From Pseudoalteromonas sp. MSK9-3 (lineage in GTDB: Bacteria > Pseudomonadota > Gammaproteobacteria > Enterobacterales > Alteromonadaceae), in assembly GCF_003590335.1 (NCBI RefSeq), contig NZ_MIET01000032.1:62001-126000 (forward strand): a stretch of 64,000 nt of DNA, written 5' to 3'. The notes beneath the pieces are model-generated. The model did no database searches, was not told the DNA's origin, and worked only from the letters and a program-made list of their open reading frames with translations. Both the position numbers and the translations under genes were made by a program. Below are positions 37,539 to 46,721 of this stretch, piece after piece. The first letter of the stretch is position 1, and every line of letters begins with the position of its first letter.

Positions 37539-39872
37539 ATGACTCACTTGCCTATTGAAGCGATAAAACCGGAATTTTTGAGCACCATTACCCACTCAGA
37601 TGTCATTGTGAGTGCAGCAACGGGTTCAGGAAAATCAACCTGCTTGCCCTTGTGGGCCAGTCAATCTGGTAGAGTCCTCGTCATTGAACCAAGGCGCATA
37701 GCATGTACGTCTTTGGCTGAATATTTAGCCCAGCAAAGTTCACAGCCCATTGGCGAAAGAATTGGCTATGCCATCCGCTTTGAAACACATTTTACTGCTC
37801 AAACTGAAATCGTTTTTGTTACACCGGGTGTGGCCCTTCGCTGGTTTTACGAAAGTAAACTCTCTGATTACAACGTGGTCATGATCGATGAGTTCCACGA
37901 ACGACGTTGGGATATGGACTTAATCCTAGCAATGCTGAAGCAACATAATAAACACAGAATAATTGTCACGTCCGCTACCCTTAAAACGAATGTGCTACAA
38001 AATTACCTAAATGCAAAATTACTGCATAGTGAAGGGCGGGTCTATCCTGTAGAAGAAGTTTTTCAAGCTCACTCGGCAAACGCAATGCCAACCAAAGATC
38101 AGCTTTCTGAGCGTGTCATCGCGGCCTGTCAACAGGCACTCGCAAACACCCCAGGGGATATCTTAGTCTTTTTACCTGGTAAAGCAGAAATTCAAGCCGC
38201 TGCAGCCGCCGCAAAAAAACTAAACAAACTCATCGTTGAGTTATATGGTGGTTGCGCTAGGCAACAACAAGAATTAGCGCTAAAAGTACAAACTGAACAA
38301 CGTATTATTTTTGCCACTAATGTTGCAGAAACATCACTCACTATACCTAATATCAGCTGTGTTATTGACTCAGGTTTAGAGCGTCGAACCCATTTACGAG
38401 GCGATAAAACCGTACTCGCTTTAGATACTATCGGCCGAGATTCCGCAAAACAACGCTTAGGTCGGGCTGGCCGAACGCAGAAAGGGTTATGTATTCGTCT
38501 ATATGGAAAACATGCCCCACTAATTGACCGTACACCGCCTGAAATTACGCGAGAAAACCTTACTGAACTCGTACTTGCTGCGGCCTGCTCAAGTGACGGT
38601 ATTGATTCCTTGAAATTTATTGAAACCCTGCCAGAAAAATCTAAATACACTGCAATAAATTCATTACAACGCATTGGTGCTATTGATGAACACAACAAAG
38701 CCACCAACTTAGGAAAAAAGTTATACCCACTGCCAGTAGAGGCAGAACTAGCACACCTTATTCACGGGATGCCTAATAACACGTTACGACAAGCTATGAT
38801 CGATATTACGGCCCTATTAACTGTGCCAGCCAAAGTCTATCAGCTTCCAAAACAGTTCGAATCTCGCGAGCGTTTAGATAAACAGTATCCTAATTATTGT
38901 GACTTAGAATTAGCTACAGCTATCGTTCGTGGACAAACGCATGATATTCGGGTTGAGCCTGAAGCATTGCGTGAAGCAAGACAATTTAGTGAATTATTAC
39001 GTGACGCGTTTTCCCTGCCCGAACTAAAATATGCAGCGAGCTATAAGCGAACTGAGTTGATTGATGCGATAGCAGTGTTAAAGCCAACATCTGTATTCAT
39101 AAAAAGACAAAACAAACGCGGCGCATATGGCAATGGCACACTTGAAGTCGTACCTGCTAAAGAGTCTCGTATAAGCGAACAGTGCCAAGCTATGATCGTT
39201 TTAGATACTTACGCACTCGCGGGTAAAGGAAGTAAGCAAGCCGTTACACTAGCAACCCTTAATGCCCCCATTTCACACGCTACTATCAGTCGGTTGGATT
39301 TAGGAGAACATAAGCTTCTCAGTGCTGAGCTATGTGGCGATACCATCATGGTGAATTCTGCATATCAATACGCAGGGGTTACATTACATGAACAAAAAGT
39401 AGTCCCAAATAAAGCACTATTAGTTAAAGCCAGCAGTGAACTTATTCTCAACGATACACTGCTGCCTGGTGTCGGAAAGCAAATACAAGATGACCTTGCC
39501 TTAACCGCACTTTACTATCAAGCACATAATATAAACGAAACCCAGCCTTTGCCTTTTGATTATCTTTGCCAGCGCCTCATTCAACTCGGTGTCACAGAGC
39601 AATCAGACATCGAATTAATTGAAGCGAGCGATTTACATTACACCAAAATAGAAGCATGGGAACTCGATCCTTTTCGTGAGAAATATCCGCTACAAATTCA
39701 ACTCAATGACTTATTTATGGATGTAGAGTACCACTTTAATGCAAGACGAATTACGTTACATCATATAAAAGGAGGGAGAAAAGAAACACCTAAACGGTGG
39801 GAACTGCCCGCATGGTCAGGCTTTAATATTCAATATAAAAAAGCGAGCCGTGTAATTGCAGTCAAAAGTTAA
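37539..39872 (+). CDS. hrpB: ATP-dependent helicase HrpB-like (DEAH-box)
   Basis: Putative RNA helicase of the DEAH/DExH family. Walker A ATGSGKS is at residues 27-33, motif II reads IDEFH (residues 116-120) as in HrpB, motif III is TSATL, and the C-terminal RecA domain has the FATNVAETSLTIPNI and GRAGRTQKGLCIRLYG motifs. The 777 residues are slightly shorter than the E. coli protein of about 810-820. The gene is monocistronic; the intergenic region downstream has only a weak 8-base inverted repeat. Confidence 0.88.
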   Translation: MTHLPIEAIKPEFLSTITHSDVIVSAATGSGKSTCLPLWASQSGRVLVIEPRRIACTSLAEYLAQQSSQPIGERIGYAIRFETHFTAQTEIVFVTPGVALRWFYESKLSDYNVVMIDEFHERRWDMDLILAMLKQHNKHRIIVTSATLKTNVLQNYLNAKLLHSEGRVYPVEEVFQAHSANAMPTKDQLSERVIAACQQALANTPGDILVFLPGKAEIQAAAAAAKKLNKLIVELYGGCARQQQELALKVQTEQRIIFATNVAETSLTIPNISCVIDSGLERRTHLRGDKTVLALDTIGRDSAKQRLGRAGRTQKGLCIRLYGKHAPLIDRTPPEITRENLTELVLAAACSSDGIDSLKFIETLPEKSKYTAINSLQRIGAIDEHNKATNLGKKLYPLPVEAELAHLIHGMPNNTLRQAMIDITALLTVPAKVYQLPKQFESRERLDKQYPNYCDLELATAIVRGQTHDIRVEPEALREARQFSELLRDAFSLPELKYAASYKRTELIDAIAVLKPTSVFIKRQNKRGAYGNGTLEVVPAKESRISEQCQAMIVLDTYALAGKGSKQAVTLATLNAPISHATISRLDLGEHKLLSAELCGDTIMVNSAYQYAGVTLHEQKVVPNKALLVKASSELILNDTLLPGVGKQIQDDLALTALYYQAHNINETQPLPFDYLCQRLIQLGVTEQSDIELIEASDLHYTKIEAWELDPFREKYPLQIQLNDLFMDVEYHFNARRITLHHIKGGRKETPKRWELPAWSGFNIQYKKASRVIAVKS

Positions 39873-40031
39873 TACTGAAATTTAACAAAAACTTATAAAT
39901 AAGACATGTTTATAAATATTGGCGTTACGATATAAAAGAAGAGTTACCTGTATTGTTATTTTAGGGTATTTAAAGTTGAGGGTAACTCCATAGTTTATAA
40001 TAGTGATAAATTAGTTAACTATAATAATACT

Positions 40032-40280
40032 CTAGCCCTTACCTGCTTTATGCCCACTCAAAACGCCCTGACGCTGTGAGTTTCTTAATGTATCTTGCCC
40101 GCGCTCTTTTAACTCATCGCGTTGTTTTTTTGTCGAGCAAAATCTCTTCGGAATACTGGTTCCTAGGGTTTTTATTTTCTCACACTTATAGCCATCATTA
40201 TTTGCTAATTGCTCATTATCTGTCATATTACAACCGCTTAATATCACAGCTGAAAATAGTGTTATAATTATTTTTTTCAT
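40032..40280 (-). CDS. Small putative lipoprotein, unknown function
   Basis: An 82-residue protein with signal peptide MKKIIITLFSAVILSGCN and lipobox LSGC (Cys17), so it is probably a lipoprotein. The mature part is polar, with two cysteines (residues 33 and 48: YKCEKIK and RFCSTKKQRDE) that could form a disulfide, and a Lys/Arg/Gln-rich tail (QRDELKERGQDTLRNSQRQG). I do not recognise a family. It lies after the terminator of the first TonB receptor, so it is a separate unit. The preceding AAGGATATATA is a plausible ribosome-binding site. Confidence 0.65.
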   Translation of the reverse strand: MKKIIITLFSAVILSGCNMTDNEQLANNDGYKCEKIKTLGTSIPKRFCSTKKQRDELKERGQDTLRNSQRQGVLSGHKAGKG

Positions 40281-40304
40281 TATATATCCTTATTTACTTA
40301 GCGA

Positions 40305-40335
40305 GATTTACAAAAAGAGCCGCATAAAGCGGCTC
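40305..40335 (-). terminator. Terminator of the first TonB-dependent receptor gene
   Basis: GAGCCGC (40317-40323) and GCGGCTC (40329-40335) form a perfect 7-bp GC-rich stem with a 5-base loop, followed on the minus strand by TTTTTG. It sits directly after the receptor stop codon. Confidence 0.85.
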
Positions 40336-40348
40336 ATAATTTCAGTGA

Positions 40349-43165
40349 TTAGAAGCTGTAATCGACACTTAGATAGTAAGTACGAAGGAACTGGTCATAA
40401 TAACGTCCTTCATATCCAACTAAGTGACCTTCTGCATCACCAAGAGTCAGTGGTGGTGCTTTATCAAACAAGTTCTTCACACCAGCACTAATGACTACAT
40501 CTTCAATGCCGTAATAATCAAACTTATAGCTCACAGTTGAATGAGATGGAACCTTAAGCTGTACAGAGCGAGTGTCTAATACATCAACTAAATCACCGTC
40601 TGCGTTATACTCTTGTACTGTCGCAGGGTTCGCGATAGTACCAGCTTGAACACTAGTGACTGCATCTCTATAGCTTGAACGGTAATTTAAACGCAATGTA
40701 TGAGCAAAATCACCATGAGTTAAAGTCGTTTGAGCATTGATAACATTTCTAAAAATCACCTCTTCATCAGTACCGTAACGGCCTAAACTACTCGTCCAAA
40801 CATCTGCTGTGCCTGGCTCAGTAAAGTCAGACTTCATCATGTACGCGCCTTGTACTGAAGACTTCAAAGTACCAAAGCTTAGTTCATTAACTAGACTTAA
40901 TTTCCAGTCAATACCTGAGTTTCTGCTCACACCAATATTTACTGGCGTTCTCACACCGTGTATCAATTGACGGCTGGCATCATTTGGATCTGGTGCTAGG
41001 ATAAATTGGTCATTATAGATTGTTGTTGCGTTGGCAAACATATATGGCTGACTTGGTCTTGAAACTTGGTTTTCAATATTTACTGACCAGTAATCCATTT
41101 CGAATGTAAATTCATTTGAAGGCGAATACACGAAACCAAATGACGTTTGCTCTGATGTTTCAGGTACTAAGCCTGCATTACCTTCATTAAATAAGTTGTA
41201 CTGTAATTCAGTTAGGTGACAACCTGCAGCACGTGGATCAGGGCGCTGAATCGGACATGGGTAAGCTGCACCTGTAACACCGAAGCGTACTCTAGGTTCT
41301 GCAATCTGACGCAGTGTTGCCGCACGGAAACCTGTACCTACAGAACCACGAATTACAAAGTCATCATTTAGCGTGTAACGAAGGCTTACTTTATATGTAA
41401 CGTCACTTTCATCATCGTTTGCTTTTTGGCCAATTGAATTGTCTTTTACGCCACCAATTTCGTCATAACGTACAGCTGTTGATAAACTTAGATCGTCAAG
41501 AAGAGGTACTTGAAATTCAACAAATGCACCCATAGTGCTTCTTTCTAGGTCGTAGTCACGTGTACCACCACCGTCACCCCAACGGTTGTTTTTCTTGTTC
41601 TCGTCAGATTCGGTTACTTTATAAGTATTTACACGGTAATCTAAACCATAACCTACATATACATCACCAGCAGGTAATTCAAATACCGGTTGAGATGCAC
41701 GAAGATCCCAGCTAAGTGACTCTGTTTCTGTTGTAGCTTGAAGGCCTATCCACTTTGTTGCATTTAATGCTTGTAAGCTTTCGTCTGAAAATTCATCAGG
41801 TGTAGTAAATACATCAACAACACCAGAAGAAATTGCTTCTCTAAAGCTGTCACGATAAAAGTGTCCATCTAAGAAAGACTGCTCACGCTCAGTTGTTGAA
41901 TATACAACAGCTGTGTTGAAGTCAATATTGTCAAATACAACACCTTCAAAACCAAATGTGCTGTTTAAACTGCCTGTATTCCATTCTTCAGTACGGTTTC
42001 CACCTGGTAGTGCACGCCAAGTTGCACGGAAATCAGTAACTTCAGCTGCTTCTGCATCTGTTAAATGTGGTAATACATATTTGTTGTATAAATCACCACC
42101 TACCTCTAGTGAAATACCACCAGTTGGGTTTGGAGCAATACGCGTAGTCATTGTGAAGTCTGTCATGCTCAAAGTCGCAAATGCGCCAATATCATCATTC
42201 ACTTCATACTGACCGTGTACCATGAATGACAAACGCTCGCTTTCAGGTACTATTTCCAGGGTACTGGTATAGTCAAACATACACTGGTCACTAGTTGGAC
42301 TTTTTGCATTATCTACAGCACAGCTACCACCAGCTTTGTAATACGGATTGAAGCCTAAGCCTCGAGCAGTTTCCCCTTCACCTAAAGTCAATATCGCATT
42401 AGCTGGAATTGCATTTGGTGAACCAGCTATGTTATAGAACTGCTGACCATCATGTTCAAATTCTAATAAACCAGTTTTCGCAAACTCACGGTCTTTAGAA
42501 CGAAGACTCTCTTGTACGTCAAGACTTAAAGACGCAACTAAGCTAAAGCCATCACTATCAATATCACCGTAACCTGTTGTTACTGAGTAGTTGAATGTTT
42601 CACCGCCGTCACTTGGTTGGTCTGTACGGAATGAAAGTGTAGTTTGGTCAACTTCTTTTTTCAGAATGAAGTTAATTACACCTGCGATAGCATCAGAACC
42701 ATATAACGCTGAAGCACCATCTGTTAAAACTTCTACACGTTGAATTGATGCTAAAGGAATGCTGTTCAAATCTACAGCACCTGAATCAAAAGCTGATGCT
42801 AAACGACGGCCATTTAACAACACAAGTGTATATTGATCACCTAAACCACGTAAACTTGCAGTCGCAATACCACCACCACCACCACCAACAGATGATGTTG
42901 GAGTCGTGAAGCCCTGCATTGAAGGAATTTGAGAAATTAAGTCAGGAACAGATGTTACACCTGTCTTTTTGATATCATCAGCACTAATAACATCAACTGG
43001 AAGAGCACCAGCTAGATCAGTACCTTTGATACTTGATCCTGTTACTTCAATACGCTCAACTTGATCATTTTCTGCAGCAATTGTATTTGCAGAAAATGCG
43101 ACAGTAGAAGCTGCGCCAAACGCGAACGCTAAGCGAACCGCTTTTGAAACTTTGCTATTTAACAT
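40349..43165 (-). CDS. TonB-dependent outer-membrane receptor, copy 1
   Basis: Outer-membrane active transporter of 938 residues. It has a signal peptide ending near NTIAA (residue 31), a TonB-box-like ERIEVTG, a plug domain with VDVISADDIKKTGVTSVPDLI, a glycine run (VGGGGGG), LLNGRR and DGASALYGSDAIAGVINFI, then a large beta-barrel ending in YLSVDYSF with terminal phenylalanine. The substrate is not evident. It is closely related to the next receptor downstream on the same strand (43658-46522), and each has its own terminator, so they were probably duplicated in tandem. Confidence 0.93.
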   Translation of the reverse strand: MLNSKVSKAVRLAFAFGAASTVAFSANTIAAENDQVERIEVTGSSIKGTDLAGALPVDVISADDIKKTGVTSVPDLISQIPSMQGFTTPTSSVGGGGGGIATASLRGLGDQYTLVLLNGRRLASAFDSGAVDLNSIPLASIQRVEVLTDGASALYGSDAIAGVINFILKKEVDQTTLSFRTDQPSDGGETFNYSVTTGYGDIDSDGFSLVASLSLDVQESLRSKDREFAKTGLLEFEHDGQQFYNIAGSPNAIPANAILTLGEGETARGLGFNPYYKAGGSCAVDNAKSPTSDQCMFDYTSTLEIVPESERLSFMVHGQYEVNDDIGAFATLSMTDFTMTTRIAPNPTGGISLEVGGDLYNKYVLPHLTDAEAAEVTDFRATWRALPGGNRTEEWNTGSLNSTFGFEGVVFDNIDFNTAVVYSTTEREQSFLDGHFYRDSFREAISSGVVDVFTTPDEFSDESLQALNATKWIGLQATTETESLSWDLRASQPVFELPAGDVYVGYGLDYRVNTYKVTESDENKKNNRWGDGGGTRDYDLERSTMGAFVEFQVPLLDDLSLSTAVRYDEIGGVKDNSIGQKANDDESDVTYKVSLRYTLNDDFVIRGSVGTGFRAATLRQIAEPRVRFGVTGAAYPCPIQRPDPRAAGCHLTELQYNLFNEGNAGLVPETSEQTSFGFVYSPSNEFTFEMDYWSVNIENQVSRPSQPYMFANATTIYNDQFILAPDPNDASRQLIHGVRTPVNIGVSRNSGIDWKLSLVNELSFGTLKSSVQGAYMMKSDFTEPGTADVWTSSLGRYGTDEEVIFRNVINAQTTLTHGDFAHTLRLNYRSSYRDAVTSVQAGTIANPATVQEYNADGDLVDVLDTRSVQLKVPSHSTVSYKFDYYGIEDVVISAGVKNLFDKAPPLTLGDAEGHLVGYEGRYYDQFLRTYYLSVDYSF

Positions 43166-43590
43166 TTTATTTCTCCCTGGATCAATGAAAATTAAACCAT
43201 TGATTTATATGATTTTTATTTTTTTGTTGAAACATGAAATTACTATTTCTTATATTTCAACTGACCGACATACTAATGCTTCAAAAAAGGCTTGGTCAAT
43301 ACCTATTTCCCTCAAGGAGATACAAACGGCCACTCAATAATCCTAATTAACGGGATTGTTGGGTAGGTAAAAGTTAAAACAAAAACATCAAGATTAAAAA
43401 ACAAAAAACCAAGGCTTTGAAATTAATATAAAAAAAGCAAAAAAAAATTAAGTTCAAGATTAATAAAAAACACAACAATTGCATTTTATCGAAGTAAAAA
43501 AAATGCAATAGTTTCGTTTGTAGATACAGAGTAATGGGTGATTTTGTAACTAAAAGAGTGAAATTTTGATTTTCAGTAAATATATAAAAA
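43166..43590. other. AT-rich spacer between the two receptor genes
   Basis: About 425 bases, very rich in A and T with several runs of A. It presumably carries the promoter of receptor copy 1, but I cannot pick a reliable -35/-10 pair. An 82-codon minus-strand frame at 43374-43622 is Phe/Leu-rich low-complexity translation and is not considered a gene. Nothing else recognisable was seen. Confidence 0.6.
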
Positions 43591-43616
43591 AAAAACCTCA
43601 CTAATGTGAGGTTTTT
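43583..43616 (-). terminator. Terminator of the second TonB-dependent receptor gene
   Basis: An 11-bp perfect stem AAAAACCTCAC/GTGAGGTTTTT (43591-43601 and 43606-43616) with a 4-base loop is followed on the minus strand by a long T-run. It lies about 40 bases after the receptor stop and is the clearest terminator of this region. Confidence 0.9.
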
Positions 43617-43657
43617 ATACAATTAGCCAATCTAGCTGTTAAATAATTAACGATTGC

Positions 43658-46522
43658 TTAGAAAGTGTAATCAGCTTGAACATAGAAAGTACGTCCGTAT
43701 GCATCAGCATAACGAGGATCGTAACCCACTTGGTGTCCAGCAGAGCCATTGAATGTCAATGGAGGCTCTTTATCGAATAAGTTCTTAATACCGAAAGTGA
43801 AGTTTGCATTGTCGCCATATGCATACCCTAAACGGTAATCAAACAATGTGTATACAGGAACTTGCTTTTGAATTAAGTTACCATCAACTGTTTTAGTTAC
43901 GTCGTCAGCTTCAGACACTCGGAACGCTACACCTACAGCCGCATCTCTGTAACCACTGCGTGAACGAATGTTCAAGCTATGAGTAAAATCACCATGCGTT
44001 AAAGTATTGTTCACACTAATAATGTTACGGAATGCAACTTGTTCATCAGGTCCAACTTGCCCAAGGCTTGTATCCCACTCATCAGTAGTACCTACTTTCA
44101 AGCTCTCATCTTCAATTAAGTATGTACCTTGAACTGATGTTTTCAATGTACCAAATGAAAATTCATTTGTTAAATCAAAATGCCAGTCAATACCTGAAGT
44201 ATTCGACTTACCTACGTTTTGAGCTGAACGTATGATCGCAAGTACTGTATCACCTGTACCATTGTCAATCTTTGTAACAAACTTATCTGCATACGTTGCT
44301 GAATCAAACCAAATCTGGTTTGCTTCCAAGCGATTCACCTGGTTTGTCATTTCAATGCTCCAGTAGTCAATACCGAAGCTTGTTCCTGAATCACCAGCCC
44401 ATACAAAACCAGCAGAGAACTGCTCTGATTCTTCAGGAGATAGTTCAGCATTACCTTCACGGTATACATCATACTGAATTTTTTCTGGATTACAGTACTG
44501 TTTTAGTGGGTGATTAGTCGCACCCAATAGTGCATTACAATCATAAGCAGTTGATGTTACACCAAACTCTAAACGAGGTGCACCAATCTGACGCATTGTT
44601 GGTGCCTTAAAACCAGTACCATATGATGCACGAACTAGTAGCTCGTCCGTTGGACGGTAAGAGGCGCTGATCTTATACGTTGTATCATTTACGTCATCAC
44701 TTACGCTTGTGTTACCAGTGCGCATTGAATCAGTAACACCGCCAATGCTATCGTAACGGATTGAACCTGTAACTTCTAAGTTCTCAAGTACAGGTACGAT
44801 AATTTCTGCAAATGCACCGTAGCCATCACGGTCTAAATCAAATTCAGTACCAGCTGATTCAAACAGTACGATTTCATCGTTTTGACCTTTACCATTGGTA
44901 AGAGAATACTCTGATTGGCGATAGTCAAAACCAACACCTAAATAAACTGTACCAGCGTCCAGATCTGCAATTGCGCCTGACAATTTACCTTCAAGTGCTA
45001 GCATCGACGTATCAGTTGTATCCCACAAGCCACTGAACATTGTGTCAGCAACCATTTGACGTTGCTCATCAGACAGGTTTTCCGGTGCATCAAAGATATC
45101 AACGGCACCTGACGTCACAAGCTCCATAAACGGGGCAGTTAAAGGATAACCTGTTATACGTGTATTCTCTTGCTTTGAATCACCCGCTGTTAGAGCGATA
45201 TCATAAGACCATTCTTCAATCTCACCACGTAAACCAGCAACGAAGTGACTAGTTTGAGTACTGCGTTCGTCTGTACGATTGCCACCTGGCAGCGTACGCC
45301 AGCGTGCAGCAACACGTGTCATATCAGCTAACACGTCAGCTGGTAGATGAGGAATAACATTAGTTTGCACAACACCAGAGTCTGTCGGCAGTGTAAATGT
45401 GCCTGTTGGGTAAGGTGCAATACGTGAAGTCAATGCAAAATCGGTATACGAGAATGAAGAGTATACTTCTGTCGTATCGTTAAGCTCAGCTACACCGCTT
45501 AGGAAGAAGCTTGTGCGCTCTGATTCCGGCTGAATTTGTAACGTACTTGTGTAGTCGAACTGACAAGCTGTGCCCGACGGTGCGCTTGTTTCGTGACATG
45601 TGTCATTATTATTTTTTGCATATGGGTTAAAAGAATGCGTTGCCGTAACGTTTCTCTTGTTCCCATCAGCATCAAGAATGAATTCGCCTGTATCTGAATC
45701 TGTTTGGTATACAAGGTTTCCGTCTGCATCACGCGTGTTATACGTTACATAAGCATTACCAGGGATCGCATTTACAGAACCTGCGGCAGCTAAATAATTT
45801 TGTCCACCATGTTCAAAATTGATGAAGCCTGTCTTAGCAAAATCACGGTCTACTGACTGTAGGTTATCCTGTTCTTCATAGCTGATTGACGCCAGGATAT
45901 TAAAACCATCTGAACTTAAGTCACCAAAACCAGTCGTTAGTGAAATACTTGAGCTTGACGTATCTTTTGGTTTATCAAATCGAGCACTAACTGTCGTATC
46001 CTGTACGTCATCTTTTAAGATGAAGTTCACAACACCCGCGATAGCATCAGAACCATAAAGCGCAGATGCGCCATCTTTGAGGATCTCAACACGCTTAATT
46101 GCGGCCAAAGGAATGTTATTCAAGTTAATTGTGCCACCTGAATCTGCTGAAGGCATGCGGCGACCGTTAAGAAGTACTAGTGTATATTCTGCACCTAAAT
46201 TTCTTAAAGAAGCAGATTGAATACCACCACCACCACCACCAACTGACTCACCAGCAGTTGTAAAACCCTGCATTGAAGGCAGTGTTGCGATCAGGTCAGG
46301 TACACTTGTCACACCTGTTTTTGCGATATCAGCAGCACTGATAACATCAATTGGTAACGCGCCTTCTAAATCTGTACGCTTGATTGCTGAACCAGTAACT
46401 TCAATACGTTCAACTTTTTCATCACCTTCTGCTGCAATCGTATTTGCAGAAAAAGCGGCTGTCGAAGCAGCACCAAATGCGATAGCTAAACGCACCGCCT
46501 TTGCAACTTTTTGATTTAACAT
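43658..46522 (-). CDS. TonB-dependent outer-membrane receptor, copy 2
   Basis: Outer-membrane transporter of 954 residues with the same architecture as copy 1: MLNQKVAKAVRLAIAFGAAST signal peptide, ERIEVTGSAIKRTDLEGALPIDVIS, plug domain, glycine run (SVGGGGGG), DGASALYGSDAIAGVVNFIL and a barrel ending in FYVQADYTF. The two sequences match over the whole plug and in many barrel strands (SYRPTDELLVRASYGTGFKAPTMRQIG against RYTLNDDFVIRGSVGTGFRAATLRQIA), but the surface-loop regions differ strongly. It has its own terminator. The substrate is unknown. Confidence 0.93.
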   Translation of the reverse strand: MLNQKVAKAVRLAIAFGAASTAAFSANTIAAEGDEKVERIEVTGSAIKRTDLEGALPIDVISAADIAKTGVTSVPDLIATLPSMQGFTTAGESVGGGGGGIQSASLRNLGAEYTLVLLNGRRMPSADSGGTINLNNIPLAAIKRVEILKDGASALYGSDAIAGVVNFILKDDVQDTTVSARFDKPKDTSSSSISLTTGFGDLSSDGFNILASISYEEQDNLQSVDRDFAKTGFINFEHGGQNYLAAAGSVNAIPGNAYVTYNTRDADGNLVYQTDSDTGEFILDADGNKRNVTATHSFNPYAKNNNDTCHETSAPSGTACQFDYTSTLQIQPESERTSFFLSGVAELNDTTEVYSSFSYTDFALTSRIAPYPTGTFTLPTDSGVVQTNVIPHLPADVLADMTRVAARWRTLPGGNRTDERSTQTSHFVAGLRGEIEEWSYDIALTAGDSKQENTRITGYPLTAPFMELVTSGAVDIFDAPENLSDEQRQMVADTMFSGLWDTTDTSMLALEGKLSGAIADLDAGTVYLGVGFDYRQSEYSLTNGKGQNDEIVLFESAGTEFDLDRDGYGAFAEIIVPVLENLEVTGSIRYDSIGGVTDSMRTGNTSVSDDVNDTTYKISASYRPTDELLVRASYGTGFKAPTMRQIGAPRLEFGVTSTAYDCNALLGATNHPLKQYCNPEKIQYDVYREGNAELSPEESEQFSAGFVWAGDSGTSFGIDYWSIEMTNQVNRLEANQIWFDSATYADKFVTKIDNGTGDTVLAIIRSAQNVGKSNTSGIDWHFDLTNEFSFGTLKTSVQGTYLIEDESLKVGTTDEWDTSLGQVGPDEQVAFRNIISVNNTLTHGDFTHSLNIRSRSGYRDAAVGVAFRVSEADDVTKTVDGNLIQKQVPVYTLFDYRLGYAYGDNANFTFGIKNLFDKEPPLTFNGSAGHQVGYDPRYADAYGRTFYVQADYTF

Positions 46523-46627
46523 TTGTATCTCCCAGGACCACTTGTTAGTAGCTTGTAATTTTTCGGGCTTAAGCCTCTATATTTAATTGCACAAAAGCAA
46601 CATTCACCATGAATATTAAACAAGGCG

Positions 46628-46641
46628 TGACGTAAGCGTCA
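46628..46641. promoter_or_regulatory. Palindrome TGACG-N4-CGTCA upstream of receptor copy 2
   Basis: A 14-base perfect inverted repeat with a 4-base centre lies about 106 bases upstream of the receptor ATG, in the spacer with polB. It may be an operator, but no known regulator can be assigned. Confidence 0.3.
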
Positions 46642-46721
46642 ACACTAATTATTTAATAATTCACAATTACCCAAATTAAATACAAACAAAAAAACAACAA
46701 AAAGACAACAAACCAATGATA

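Noticed and set aside
38192-38707. 171-codon minus-strand frame within hrpB
   Set aside because: Antisense to conserved helicase motifs; no independent evidence.
39941-39988. 8-base inverted repeat GAGTTACC/GGTAACTC after hrpB
   Set aside because: The loop is 32 bases and there is no clear T-tract, so it is too weak to call a terminator.
42870-42895. Run of ACC triplets in receptor copy 1 as a tandem repeat
   Set aside because: It encodes the glycine run in the plug domain, shared with copy 2, and is short; not an independent repeat element.
43374-43622. 82-codon minus-strand frame between the receptor genes
   Set aside because: The translation is Phe/Leu-rich low complexity from an AT-rich spacer and it overlaps the terminator of receptor copy 2.
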